Shown in pieces: positions 15,819 to 24,994 of a stretch of DNA of 64,000 nt. The DNA lies in the NCBI RefSeq assembly GCF_900240845.1, contig NZ_OERU01000001.1:951079-1015078 (forward strand), written 5' to 3'. Under the pieces are notes generated by a model. That model was not told the origin of the DNA. It made no database searches and saw only the letters and a program-made list of their open reading frames with translations. The position numbers were made by a program, and so were the translations under genes. The DNA comes from Peptostreptococcus faecalis. GTDB taxonomy: Bacteria; Bacillota; Clostridia; Peptostreptococcales; Peptostreptococcaceae. Position 1 is the first letter of the stretch. Each line of letters starts with the position of its first letter.

Positions 15819-17744
15819 TTATTTTTTTGAAAAATTTATAATTCTTTCTTTTAGTTTTTCTGGTGACATACCAATTTCATCCATTAGATTTTCTGTGTTA
15901 CCATGACCAATAAATCTATCTGGTACACCTATCACATCTACTGGCACAGATAGATCATTTGACTCAATAATACGTTCAATATTACTTCCAAATCCACCTA
16001 TAGCACTACCATCTTCCATAGTAACTACACCATTAGATTCTTTAATAATATCAACATAGACTTTTGAATCAATCGGCTTTAAGTATCTTGCATTTATTAT
16101 ACTGAAAGATAAATCACTTCTTTCAGACAAAATAGAATTTATAGCTTTCATAGCAGGTTCTAGCATATTTCCAATTGCTATAACTACTATTTTTTTTGTT
16201 TCTTCAATAAATCCATTGCTTATTATTTGTGGTGTACCAACTTCACATCTTTCAATAGGAGATCCGTCAAAATCAATATTTTCAATGCTACTAAACATCT
16301 CTTTTCTTAGGTAATATTCATTTCCTCTAGGATATCTAATAGCTACAGGTAAATTGATTTGTTCTGAAAACTTAATCATAGAAATCATTTCCTTTGTATC
16401 CTTAGGCGCCATTACCACAATATTAGGTATTGGATTTAGATATGACAAATCGAATGTTCCGTGGTGTGTTTCTCCATCATTACCAACTAAACCTGCTCTA
16501 TCTATCAGAAATGTAACTGACTTTTTAGTTATACATACGTCATGTATTAGTTGGTCATAACCCCTTTGCAAAAATGTTGAGTAGACTGCAAAGTATGGTT
16601 TCATATTTTGTTTTGCCAATCCAGCCGCAAAAGTAACAGCATGTTGTTCTGCTATTCCAACATCAAAATACCTCTCTGGATGTTTGTCTTGATATATATT
16701 CAAACCAGTACCTGTTGGCATAGCAGCAGTTATAGCTACAATATTTTCATTATTATCTGCCATTTCAGTTAGTGTTTCCCCTACTACAGAAGATATGCTC
16801 TTATTATTTCCTTTTTGTACACCTTCTCTATAGTCAAAACTTCCAACACCGTGGTATAGTTCCGGATATTTTTCTGCGTATTTATAGCCCTTTCCTTTTA
16901 CAGTCTTTACATGAATAAACTTAGGTCCTTTTATTTCTTTAGCTGACTCAAATACTGCTATCAACTCTTCAATATTATGTCCATCTATAGGTCCTATATA
17001 CCTAATCCCCAACTCTTCCATAAATCCGCTTTTTTCTGGAGATACACTGCTAAGTATAGCTCCTGTCAACCTATTTACTCTTTTTGATAATTTTTCTCCG
17101 ACATATGTAATATTCATCACTTTATCGATATTTTCCCTTAACTTAATCGCGTCTTTATTAGTCATAATTTTTGACATATAGGAAGAAAATGCCCCTGTAT
17201 TTTTATCAATAGACATTTCATTGTCGTTAAATACTATTATCATATTTTTCCCTAAATATCCTAAATTATTCAACGCTTCACACGCCATTCCACCAGTTAT
17301 TGCACCATCTCCAATAACTGATATCACTTCATAGTCTTCATTTTTTATATCTCTTGCACATGCCATTCCAAGTGCAGCAGATATAGAAGTTGAGCTATGG
17401 CCAGTGTCAAACATATCGTGTTCGCTCTCAGATTCCTTAGGAAAACCAGATAATCCTTTATACTTTCTAAGCGTATCAAAATTTTGTATTCTTCCAGTAA
17501 TCATTTTGTGAACGTAAGATTGGTGTCCTACATCCCAAATAATTTTGTCTTTTGGACTATTAAAAACCCTATGAAGAGCTAAAGTAAGCTCAACAACACC
17601 TAAGTTTGAAGCTAAGTGGCCTCCAGTATTAGAAACTTTTTTAACCAAAAACTTTCTAATATCTTTTGACAGAGTATGCAATTCACTTGTTTCTAACTTA
17701 TTTATATCCTCTGGCGAGCTAATACTCTCCAATATTTTATACAT
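15819..17744 (-). CDS. dxs: 1-deoxy-D-xylulose-5-phosphate synthase
   Basis: 641 residues from ATG 17744. The 17753 frame start is a GTG that overlaps the AGGGTG ribosome binding site, so I prefer the ATG. A thiamine-diphosphate enzyme of the transketolase fold: HLASNLGVVELTLALHRVF, the TPP motif beginning GDGAITGGMACEALNN, and the C-terminal transketolase domains with GIAEQHAVTFAAGLA and RAGLVGNDGETHHG. It makes DXP from pyruvate and glyceraldehyde-3-phosphate, the first step of the MEP isoprenoid pathway. Together with the downstream-linked ispA it supplies polyprenyl carriers for the wall genes nearby. Confidence 0.96.
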   Translation of the reverse strand: MYKILESISSPEDINKLETSELHTLSKDIRKFLVKKVSNTGGHLASNLGVVELTLALHRVFNSPKDKIIWDVGHQSYVHKMITGRIQNFDTLRKYKGLSGFPKESESEHDMFDTGHSSTSISAALGMACARDIKNEDYEVISVIGDGAITGGMACEALNNLGYLGKNMIIVFNDNEMSIDKNTGAFSSYMSKIMTNKDAIKLRENIDKVMNITYVGEKLSKRVNRLTGAILSSVSPEKSGFMEELGIRYIGPIDGHNIEELIAVFESAKEIKGPKFIHVKTVKGKGYKYAEKYPELYHGVGSFDYREGVQKGNNKSISSVVGETLTEMADNNENIVAITAAMPTGTGLNIYQDKHPERYFDVGIAEQHAVTFAAGLAKQNMKPYFAVYSTFLQRGYDQLIHDVCITKKSVTFLIDRAGLVGNDGETHHGTFDLSYLNPIPNIVVMAPKDTKEMISMIKFSEQINLPVAIRYPRGNEYYLRKEMFSSIENIDFDGSPIERCEVGTPQIISNGFIEETKKIVVIAIGNMLEPAMKAINSILSERSDLSFSIINARYLKPIDSKVYVDIIKESNGVVTMEDGSAIGGFGSNIERIIESNDLSVPVDVIGVPDRFIGHGNTENLMDEIGMSPEKLKERIINFSKK

Positions 17745-17764
17745 ATAAATCACCCTACTTATTT

Positions 17765-18196
17765 TTATAAAATCATTCCTATAACTACACCTAACAATGC
17801 ACCAAATAGCACTTGTTTTGGTGTATGTCCAACTAATTCCTTTAGTTTTTCATGCTCTATAGGTCTTTTCATTTGCCAATCTTCAACAAGCTGATTAACG
17901 ATTTTAGCCTGTTTCCCTACAGCTCTTCTTACTCCAGAAGCATCATACATTATAATGCATGAGATTACTGCCGATAACGCAAATAAATCCGAACCAAATC
18001 CATTGTTTCTACCAATTAACACAGACATACAAGTCACAAATGCACTGTGTGAGCTAGGCATACCTCCAGATATGAGAATCCTTCCTATATCTATTTTTCT
18101 TTCGCCAGTAAACATTTTTAAAAACTGTGCTACAAAACAGGCTAAAATACTGACCCATAAAATTCTATTTGTAAAAAAATCACCTAAATACTCCAT
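17765..18196 (-). CDS. Divergent PAP2 family membrane protein (DUF212)
   Basis: 143 residues, with three to four hydrophobic segments. It contains the family's ISGGMPSSHSAFVTCM and YDASGVRRAVGKQA blocks. These resemble PAP2 phosphatase motifs, in which the His and Arg are catalytic. DUF212 proteins are suspected lipid phosphatases, for example acting on polyprenyl phosphates, but activity is unproven. The position between ispA and dxs is consistent with an isoprenoid role. The 11-nt gap to dxs suggests co-transcription. Confidence 0.85.
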   Translation of the reverse strand: MEYLGDFFTNRILWVSILACFVAQFLKMFTGERKIDIGRILISGGMPSSHSAFVTCMSVLIGRNNGFGSDLFALSAVISCIIMYDASGVRRAVGKQAKIVNQLVEDWQMKRPIEHEKLKELVGHTPKQVLFGALLGVVIGMIL

Positions 18197-18225
18197 TTTT
18201 CCCCCATAATATACGTGTTTGCAGA

Positions 18226-19113
18226 TTAGCTACTTCTATTCATTATATAGTCAGCCAATTCACATAAAAATTCTTTTTCTTCACTAAATATTTCTAGTTC
18301 ACTCTTTGCTCCCTTAATTAAATCAGATACTACTTCTTTTGATTTATCAAGTCCTATTAACGAAGGATATGTAGACTTATCATTTTCAATATCGCTTCCT
18401 ACATGCTTTCCTAATAATTTTTCATCACCTTCAATATCGAGAATGTCATCGACAATTTGAAATGCCAAACCTATCTTCTCTCCATATCTTCCCATTGCAT
18501 CTATTTTTTCTTGATCACATCCAGAAAGTATTGCACCAACTTTTGCACATGCATAAATTATTGCTGCAGTTTTATTTTTATGTATAAAGTCTAACTTATC
18601 TTTATCAATTTTTTGGCCTTCACTCTCTACATCTACAACTTGACCTGCTATCATTCCATTCACACCTGCCGCCTTAGCTATTTCACAACTTGCAGCTAGT
18701 ACTCTTTCCGGGCAATCATATTTTAATCCTTCTGTAAGCATCACTTCAAATGCATTTGTAAGCAAAGCATCACCAGCCAATATAGCCGTTGCTTCTCCAA
18801 ATTTTTTGTGATTAGTCAACATACCTCTTCTTAGATCATCATTGTCAAGAGCTGGAAGATCATCATGTATTAAAGAATATGTGTGTATCATTTCAATCGC
18901 TGCTGAAAATGGAATATAGATATCTTCCTTTCCTCCACATATTTTATATGATTCCATCAGAATAATCGGACGTATTCTCTTTCCGCCTGCTTTCATACTA
19001 TAATTCATTGCTTCAAAAATTGTTTTTTGATAACCATATTCCTTAGGATTAAAAACTTCTATCTTGCTTTCTATAAAGTTTTGTCTATCCTTCATTTCTG
19101 ATTTAAATATCAT
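18226..19113 (-). CDS. ispA: Polyprenyl (farnesyl/geranylgeranyl) diphosphate synthase
   Basis: 295 residues. A trans-isoprenyl diphosphate synthase with GGKRIRPIILME, the first Asp-rich motif HDDLPALDNDDLRRG, and the second VDDILDIEGDEKLLGK. The length and the spacing of the first motif (DDxxxxD) fit the short-chain bacterial IspA type. It condenses isopentenyl diphosphate with allylic primers. The N-terminus overlaps the end of xseB by 11 nt, so translation is coupled. Chain length cannot be fixed from the sequence. Confidence 0.93.
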   Translation of the reverse strand: MIFKSEMKDRQNFIESKIEVFNPKEYGYQKTIFEAMNYSMKAGGKRIRPIILMESYKICGGKEDIYIPFSAAIEMIHTYSLIHDDLPALDNDDLRRGMLTNHKKFGEATAILAGDALLTNAFEVMLTEGLKYDCPERVLAASCEIAKAAGVNGMIAGQVVDVESEGQKIDKDKLDFIHKNKTAAIIYACAKVGAILSGCDQEKIDAMGRYGEKIGLAFQIVDDILDIEGDEKLLGKHVGSDIENDKSTYPSLIGLDKSKEVVSDLIKGAKSELEIFSEEKEFLCELADYIMNRSS

Positions 19114-19333
19114 TACTGCTCACCTCAGCTTTTTCAAAATCTTCATTTATTTTTGTTATCTTTAATTCCGATTCTTCTATTATTTTGCTGCAATATCTAT
19201 ATAATGAAATTCCTTCTTCATAAAGTGATAATGACTCATCTAATTTTGTATTGCCTTCCTCAAGCTTTTTTAAAATACTCTCCATTTTATTAAAAGCTTC
19301 TTCATAAGACAGTTCTATATTTTTTTCACTCAT
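19103..19333 (-). CDS. xseB: Exodeoxyribonuclease VII small subunit
   Basis: 76 residues from ATG 19333, which follows GAGGAG by 8 nt. The longer 90-residue frame from 19375 would overlap xseA by 14 nt and has no better start signal. The sequence is the family's coiled-coil type: ELSYEEAFNKMESILKKLE followed by LDESLSLYEEGISLYRYC. Several small subunits assemble with one XseA. It sits between xseA and ispA. Confidence 0.93.
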   Translation of the reverse strand: MSEKNIELSYEEAFNKMESILKKLEEGNTKLDESLSLYEEGISLYRYCSKIIEESELKITKINEDFEKAEVSSNDI

Positions 19334-19361
19334 TACATTGCTCCTCTTATTTTTTGTATGA

Positions 19362-20621
19362 TCAATTTTTTTCAATGACCCTACATTTAATTATTCCATC
19401 TATTACCCTTAGGTCTATATCATCATTAATATTAACATCTTCTTTTTTTGAAATAATTTTTCCATTATTTTCTGCAACGGAATACCCTCTCTCCAAAACA
19501 GAGAATGGATTTAGGTTATTCATACTTATGCCAAATGATTTTAACTGATCTTTTTTATCTTTCATTTGCATATCAATCAAAATCATAATTCTCTCTAAAT
19601 ATCTATCCATTTCTATATATTTGTCATTAAGCATATCTTTTTCAACGTATACAGTATATCTTTGAAAACTAGACTTTAGCTTATATTTCTCTAAGTTCAA
19701 TGAGTTTTCAGCTAAATTTTTTGTTCTTTTTATAAATGACTGCTGCTTAAATTTTTCAATCTCAAATATTTTTGAAACAGAATTGCTCATTCTTTTAATG
19801 ATTTCTTTCTGAATATTTTTCAAATCATCAATGTTAGGCGTTGCTATTTCAGCTGCTGCAGAAGGAGTTGGAGCTCTCATGTCTGAAACAAAGTCACATA
19901 TTGTAAAATCTGTTTCATGTCCAACAGCTGATATTACAGGTATGTTAGAGTTAAATATAGTTCTTGCTAGTTCTTCATCATTAAATGACCAAAGCTCTTC
20001 TAAAGAACCTCCTCCTCTACCTATTATTATTGTATCTACACTTTCCTTTGAATTGAAATATTTTAGTCCAGATATTAAAGTTTTTGTAGAATTTTCTCCC
20101 TGAACAGAAGCAGGATATAATACTATTTCAACTTTAGGATATCTTCTTCCAACAACATTTATTATATCTTTTATAACCGAACCAGTCTCTGAAGTTATTA
20201 CTCCAATTTTTTTAGGAAATTTGACTATGCTTTTTTTATGTCTGTCATCAAAAATACCTTCGCTAGCTAACTTATTTTTCATTTTAAGAAATTCTTTATA
20301 TAAATTCCCAAGTCCTTCTTTTTCAATATTCTTAATATATAATTGATATATCCCATCTCTTGAATAAGAGGATATATATCCTGTAGCAATAACAGTATTT
20401 CCATCTTCTAATTCTAATTTTGCATCCACATGTGATTTGTATATCATACAGTTAATCTTAGATTTTTCATCTTTAAGTGAAAGATAAATATTTCCTGATG
20501 AATGCTTTTTGAAATTGGAAATTTCTCCCCTTACTTTTATATTATTTAGAATTGGATCGTCATTAAGGATTCTCTTTATATATTCATTTAGTTCAGATAT
20601 TTCTAGTGCTCTAATTTTCAT
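19362..20621 (-). CDS. xseA: Exodeoxyribonuclease VII large subunit
   Basis: 419 residues. An N-terminal OB-fold (about 1-110, LNEYIKRILNDDPILNNIKVRGEIS region), the nuclease domain (FPKKIGVITSETGSVIKDI, IIGRGGGSLEELWSFNDE, ISAVGHETDFT) and a long C-terminal coiled coil to hold XseB. With XseB it degrades single-stranded DNA to oligonucleotides. It is the first gene of the long operon-like run ending at trhP, and it has its own upstream region after the ileS terminator. Confidence 0.95.
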   Translation of the reverse strand: MKIRALEISELNEYIKRILNDDPILNNIKVRGEISNFKKHSSGNIYLSLKDEKSKINCMIYKSHVDAKLELEDGNTVIATGYISSYSRDGIYQLYIKNIEKEGLGNLYKEFLKMKNKLASEGIFDDRHKKSIVKFPKKIGVITSETGSVIKDIINVVGRRYPKVEIVLYPASVQGENSTKTLISGLKYFNSKESVDTIIIGRGGGSLEELWSFNDEELARTIFNSNIPVISAVGHETDFTICDFVSDMRAPTPSAAAEIATPNIDDLKNIQKEIIKRMSNSVSKIFEIEKFKQQSFIKRTKNLAENSLNLEKYKLKSSFQRYTVYVEKDMLNDKYIEMDRYLERIMILIDMQMKDKKDQLKSFGISMNNLNPFSVLERGYSVAENNGKIISKKEDVNINDDIDLRVIDGIIKCRVIEKN

Positions 20622-20702
20622 TTATTCACCACCAAATCGCACAATAACCTAACTTATATTATATCATACATATATCTTGATTAAAACAAACAATATATAT
20701 AG

Positions 20703-20760
20703 AAAAAGGTACATCTTCTTAGCTAAACATAGTGTCTTAACTTCTAAGATGTACCTTTTT
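20703..20760 (-). terminator. Rho-independent terminator after ileS
   Basis: A perfect 15-bp stem (AAAAAGGTACATCTT at 20703-20717 and its complement at 20746-20760) ends in a T run on both strands. It lies 37 nt after the ileS stop and upstream of xseA. Confidence 0.85.
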
Positions 20761-20796
20761 AAATTAAATTTATATTTTTTTTAATAAATCACTCTA

Positions 20797-23700
20797 CTAA
20801 GCTTTTTTAATTTTCACACCAGTATCATGATCATTTATATTTAATATTTCTAACTCCGTATCAGATGTTTTTTCTATACTAACAGCTAGTGTTTCTGATT
20901 TAATATATTCACTAAATGCATTTAGTGATTTTTCAATTTCATCATCGCCGTTGTAATATATTTTTATGTTATCTGTTACTTCTAATCCTTCATTTTTTCT
21001 AAATTGCTGTATCTTTGATATAAACTCTCTTGCATTTCCTTCGTCTATCAATTCTTCAGTTAGAGATGTATCTAATATTACAAATAGATTATTTTCCATA
21101 GAAACCTTAAATCCTGGTTTTGATTCAATATTTACAAGAACTTGCTCTTTGTTAAACTCAAATTTTTCCCCTGATACTGTTACTTCTATGCTTTCTCCAT
21201 CTTCTAACCTAGATACTACATCTCTAGCGTCCATACCTGCTAACACTTTTGCAAATTCATTTATATTCTTACCAAGTACTGGCCCTAAAACTTTGAAATT
21301 TGGCTTTATAGAGAAATTCATAAATTCACTTAAATCTTTTACAAATTGAACGTGCTTTACATTTAATTCTTCTTTTATCAAGTCAACCAAATCATAAATC
21401 TTGTTCTCATATTTACCATCTACTAATACTTCAGCAATAGGTTGTCTTACTTTTATTTTAGAGTTTTCTCTAGCTGCTCTACCAAGTGTTACTAAGTTTC
21501 TAGCTAAATCCATTTCTTCTTCTAAGTCAGTATCTATTAATTTTTCATTGACTCTTGGGTATGATGCACAATGAACTGAATATTCTCCTGTTAAGTTTCT
21601 ATATAGTTCTTCAGAAAGATATGGAGCAAAAGGTGCTATCATTTTACAGTAATCTGTAAGTATTTCATACGTAGTATTATATACAGACTTTTTATCTTCT
21701 GTTAATTCAGTTCCCCAGAATCTTCTTCTGCATCTTCTTATATACCAGTTTGAAAGATCATCATTTAAGAACTCTGTCAATCTTCTTATAACTTTATTTA
21801 CTTCAAATATTTCTAAATTTTCCTCTACTTCAGCTTTAAGATTATTAAACTTAGAAAGAATCCATTTATCTAACTTAGATCTATTTTCGTATTCTACAAA
21901 GAATGTTCTTGGATCTAATTCATCAGTATTTGCATATAAAGTAAAGAAATTATATGTGTTTTTTAGAGTTCCTATAAACTTAGATAATATTTCTTTTATT
22001 CCATCTTCATCAAATCTCATTGGTGTCCATGGTGGAGATACATATAACAAATACCATCTTAGAGCATCTGCTCCATATTTATCAAACATTTCAAATGGAT
22101 TTATCGTATTTCCTTTCGATTTAGACATCTTCTTACCGTTTTTATCTAAAACTAAATCTGTAACCAATACATTTTTGTAAGGTGCTTTCCCAGTAACAAA
22201 AGTTGAAACCGCTATAAGAGAATAGAACCAACCTCTTGTTTGATCTATTCCTTCGCAGATATAATTTGCTGGGAATAAATTATCAAAGTTTTCTTTGTTT
22301 TCAAATGGATAATGCCATTGAGCAAAAGGCATAGAACCTGAATCAAACCATGTATCTATAACTTCTGTAACTCTTGTCATTTTTCCAGAACACTCAGGAC
22401 ACTTAAGATGTACTTCATCTATATATGGTCTGTGTAGTTCTATTGTCTTAGGGTCTACTTCTTCAATCGCTAAATCAGCTAATTCTTGTCTTGATCCTAC
22501 ACTTAATTTATTGCCACAGTCGCATTCCCATACTGGAAGTGGAGTTCCCCAATATCTCGTTCTAGATAAAGCCCAGTCTTTTAATTCCTCAAGCCAATTT
22601 CCAAATCTACCTTCACCTACAAATTCTGGATACCAATTTACACCGTTGTTATTTTCTATTAGCTTATCTTTTAATTTAGTCATTTCTAAATACCAACCTG
22701 GGTTAGCATAGTATATCAATGGTGTTGAACATCTCCAGCAATGTGGATAGTTATGCTCTACTTTCTTTTTAGAGAATAATTTATTTTCACCTGCAAGATA
22801 TTTTATAATATCTACATCTAATCCTTCTTCCATAACAAATCTATTTGCCCAAGGAGTCGCAGTGAATTTACCTTCTTCATCTACCGGCTGAACAAAAGGA
22901 AGAGAATATCTTCTACCTGTTTCATAGTCATCTTCACCAAATGCAGGTGCTGAATGAACTATTCCTGTACCATCAGTAACAGTTACATAGTCTGCACATG
23001 TTATGAAAAATGCCTTGCCATCTACACTAACAAAAGGCATTAATTGTTCGTATTCTATGTACTCTAAGTCCTTACCTTTCATTTCTTCTAATACTTCATA
23101 CTCTCCTTCACCTAAGTGAGCGTCTCCAAGAGACTTGGCTAAGTAATATATTTCATCACCTTTTTTAGCTTTTATGTATTCTACATTTGGATTTACTGTA
23201 AGAGACACATTTGAAGGCAATGTCCAAGGTGTAGTAGTCCAAGCAAGAAAATATTCATTTTCAGTACCTTTCTTCTTGAATTTTGCAATTAAAGTATTGC
23301 TCTTAACTTCCTTGTATCCTTGTGCAACTTCATGTGATGCTAATCCAGTTCCACATCTAGGGCAATAAGGCATTATTTTGTGGCCTTCATACATTAACCC
23401 TTCTTTATTAAATTTATCAAGAATCCACCATACAGATTCTATATAATTATTGTCTAAAGTTATATATGGATTGTCTAAATCAACAGAATATGCCATTCTT
23501 TCTGTCATTTGTCTCCACTGCTGTTCATATTTGAATACAGACTCTCTACATTTGTTGCAAAATTCTTCTATTCCATATTCTTCTATTTCCTTTTTGTCCT
23601 TCAAGCCAAGCTCTTTTTCAACTTGTAGCTCAACTGGTAATCCGTGTGTATCCCAGCCAGCTTTTCTAGGTACTCTGTATCCACTCATTGTTTTATATCT

Positions 23701-23919
23701 ACAAACCCAATCCTTTAGTGTTCGAGAAATAACATGGTGTATTCCTGGATTACCATTAGCTGTTGGAGGTCCTTCGTAAAATATATACGTAGGGTCATTT
23801 TTTCCTTTTTCTAAAACTTTTTCGAGAATATTGTCTTCTTTCCATCTTTTAAGCGTTTTTTCTTCGGCTTCTGCTATTCCCGAATCTACTAATTTTTGAA
23901 AGACTACTTTGTTTTCCAT
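20797..23919 (-). CDS. ileS: Isoleucyl-tRNA synthetase, type 2, with GIHH in place of HIGH
   Basis: 1040 residues. A class I synthetase: active-site motif at 59-62, KMSKS at 597-601, the editing (CP1) domain with LAWTTTPWTLPSN near 225-237, and an anticodon-binding domain and long C-terminal extension. The length and extension match the type-2 (eukaryote-like) bacterial enzymes rather than the roughly 920-residue type 1. The HIGH motif reads GIHH after NGNP, i.e. its first and third residues are exchanged. Altered-HIGH type-2 enzymes are reported to be highly resistant to mupirocin. Expression is controlled by a T-box leader upstream. Both editing and aminoacylation domains look complete. Confidence 0.96.
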   Translation of the reverse strand: MENKVVFQKLVDSGIAEAEEKTLKRWKEDNILEKVLEKGKNDPTYIFYEGPPTANGNPGIHHVISRTLKDWVCRYKTMSGYRVPRKAGWDTHGLPVELQVEKELGLKDKKEIEEYGIEEFCNKCRESVFKYEQQWRQMTERMAYSVDLDNPYITLDNNYIESVWWILDKFNKEGLMYEGHKIMPYCPRCGTGLASHEVAQGYKEVKSNTLIAKFKKKGTENEYFLAWTTTPWTLPSNVSLTVNPNVEYIKAKKGDEIYYLAKSLGDAHLGEGEYEVLEEMKGKDLEYIEYEQLMPFVSVDGKAFFITCADYVTVTDGTGIVHSAPAFGEDDYETGRRYSLPFVQPVDEEGKFTATPWANRFVMEEGLDVDIIKYLAGENKLFSKKKVEHNYPHCWRCSTPLIYYANPGWYLEMTKLKDKLIENNNGVNWYPEFVGEGRFGNWLEELKDWALSRTRYWGTPLPVWECDCGNKLSVGSRQELADLAIEEVDPKTIELHRPYIDEVHLKCPECSGKMTRVTEVIDTWFDSGSMPFAQWHYPFENKENFDNLFPANYICEGIDQTRGWFYSLIAVSTFVTGKAPYKNVLVTDLVLDKNGKKMSKSKGNTINPFEMFDKYGADALRWYLLYVSPPWTPMRFDEDGIKEILSKFIGTLKNTYNFFTLYANTDELDPRTFFVEYENRSKLDKWILSKFNNLKAEVEENLEIFEVNKVIRRLTEFLNDDLSNWYIRRCRRRFWGTELTEDKKSVYNTTYEILTDYCKMIAPFAPYLSEELYRNLTGEYSVHCASYPRVNEKLIDTDLEEEMDLARNLVTLGRAARENSKIKVRQPIAEVLVDGKYENKIYDLVDLIKEELNVKHVQFVKDLSEFMNFSIKPNFKVLGPVLGKNINEFAKVLAGMDARDVVSRLEDGESIEVTVSGEKFEFNKEQVLVNIESKPGFKVSMENNLFVILDTSLTEELIDEGNAREFISKIQQFRKNEGLEVTDNIKIYYNGDDEIEKSLNAFSEYIKSETLAVSIEKTSDTELEILNINDHDTGVKIKKA

Positions 23920-23993
23920 ACTGATTCTCCCTTTCTTTTACTAAAATATTAAGCTTGAAATTTGTCAAACTTTTGCAAAAACTTTTTTTATAT

Positions 23994-24027
23994 AAAAAAA
24001 ACCCGTCTCTTGCTAATGCAAGGGACG
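23994..24027 (-). terminator. T-box intrinsic terminator
   Basis: CGTCCCTTGC and GCAAGAGACG (minus-strand sense) form a 10-bp stem with one G-U pair and an ATTA loop, followed by eight T residues. It is the off state of the ileS T-box. Confidence 0.88.
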
Positions 24028-24240
24028 AGCATAAATCGCGTTACCACCCTATTTCTTAGATAAAAATATCTAAGCTCTCATCAGTTTATATCGAAACCAC
24101 TCGGTCAACTTAATCGCACTAAAGTACTTTCAGCATTCAGCTCAGAAGTGATTTTCATGTAAATTTCCCTTATCGGCTCTCACCAAACCCGACTCGCTAA
24201 AAGTTCTATTTTACACTACTGTCTTCATCGTAGCTAGTAT
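23994..24240 (-). promoter_or_regulatory. T-box riboswitch leader of ileS
   Basis: The minus-strand leader contains the T-box sequence AGGGTGGTAACGCG (complement of 24037-24050), which pairs with the uncharged tRNA end, followed by a 10-bp terminator hairpin (24004-24027) and a T run. The Stem I region has the bulge-like AGAGCCGATAAGG and a specifier region whose candidate triplet is ATC at 24152-24150, an isoleucine codon. The downstream ileS supports that choice. When tRNA-Ile is uncharged the antiterminator should form and ileS should be expressed. Confidence 0.9.
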
Positions 24241-24260
24241 TATTTTTTTTGTATAAATAC

Positions 24261-24289
24261 ATTCTATGAGAAAAGTCACGATAAGTCAA
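24261..24289 (-). promoter_or_regulatory. Sigma-A promoter of the ileS T-box leader
   Basis: On the minus strand TTGACT (24289-24284) is followed by 17 nt and TAGAAT (24266-24261). It lies about 20 nt upstream of the T-box element, a sensible position for the start of the leader RNA. Confidence 0.75.
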
Positions 24290-24335
24290 TAGTAATCTTT
24301 TTTATTTTAAATAAAATAAATTATGATAATAATAT

Positions 24336-24983
24336 CTATTTGATTTTAAATATATCTTCAGGAGATCCACTATCAATCGTTTCATCGGACTCTATTTCAG
24401 TATCTTCTAGAGCCTGTATATTCAGAGTTTTTTCCTCTTCTTCTTGTACATCTTCTAATGCTGCCATTCTCATAGTTCCAGTTCCTTCAAAAGCTACAGG
24501 AGAGTTGACTTGATTAAAATCTTCCTTGTCACTTTCTATATCACTAAAAATATCATCTACATTTTTTATTTCATCTTCCAATAAAGATTTGAATTTTATT
24601 CTAAAAACTTTAAATTCTTTTAAAAGAGACTCGTATTCATTTCTGATATCAACAACTTTATTGTTTGCTTTATCAATAATTTGTTTTGCTTGAAGTTCTG
24701 ATTCTTGAACTATTATTCTAGCCTTTTTATTTGCAGTATTAGTAGTATCTTCTGCCGCACTCTGTGCAGTTATCAAAGTTTCTTTTAAGGTTTCTTCAAT
24801 GCTAGAGTACTTTCCAACTTGATCTTTATACATTTCAAGTTTTTCTTTTAAAGCTTCATTTTCTTTAAAAAGTGCCTCATATGATACCTTCACTTCGTCA
24901 AGGAATACATCGACTTCTTCTTCACTGTATCCTCTAAATCCTTTTTTAAACTCTTTTGTTTCTAAGATTTCTGGTGTAATCAT
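24336..24983 (-). CDS. divIVA: Cell-division/polarity protein DivIVA
   Basis: 215 residues. The N-terminal lipid-binding motif is present (ITPEILETKEFKKGFRGYSEEEVDVFLDEV region), followed by long coiled coil (about 30-130) and an acidic tail. DivIVA binds curved membrane at septa and poles and recruits division or wall enzymes. It follows ylmH by 11 nt as the last gene of the ylmE-sepF-yggT-ylmH-divIVA group and precedes the ileS T-box, the typical Firmicutes order. The ATG has GGAAGTG upstream. Confidence 0.93.
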   Translation of the reverse strand: MITPEILETKEFKKGFRGYSEEEVDVFLDEVKVSYEALFKENEALKEKLEMYKDQVGKYSSIEETLKETLITAQSAAEDTTNTANKKARIIVQESELQAKQIIDKANNKVVDIRNEYESLLKEFKVFRIKFKSLLEDEIKNVDDIFSDIESDKEDFNQVNSPVAFEGTGTMRMAALEDVQEEEEKTLNIQALEDTEIESDETIDSGSPEDIFKIK

Positions 24984-24994
24984 TTTATCACTTC

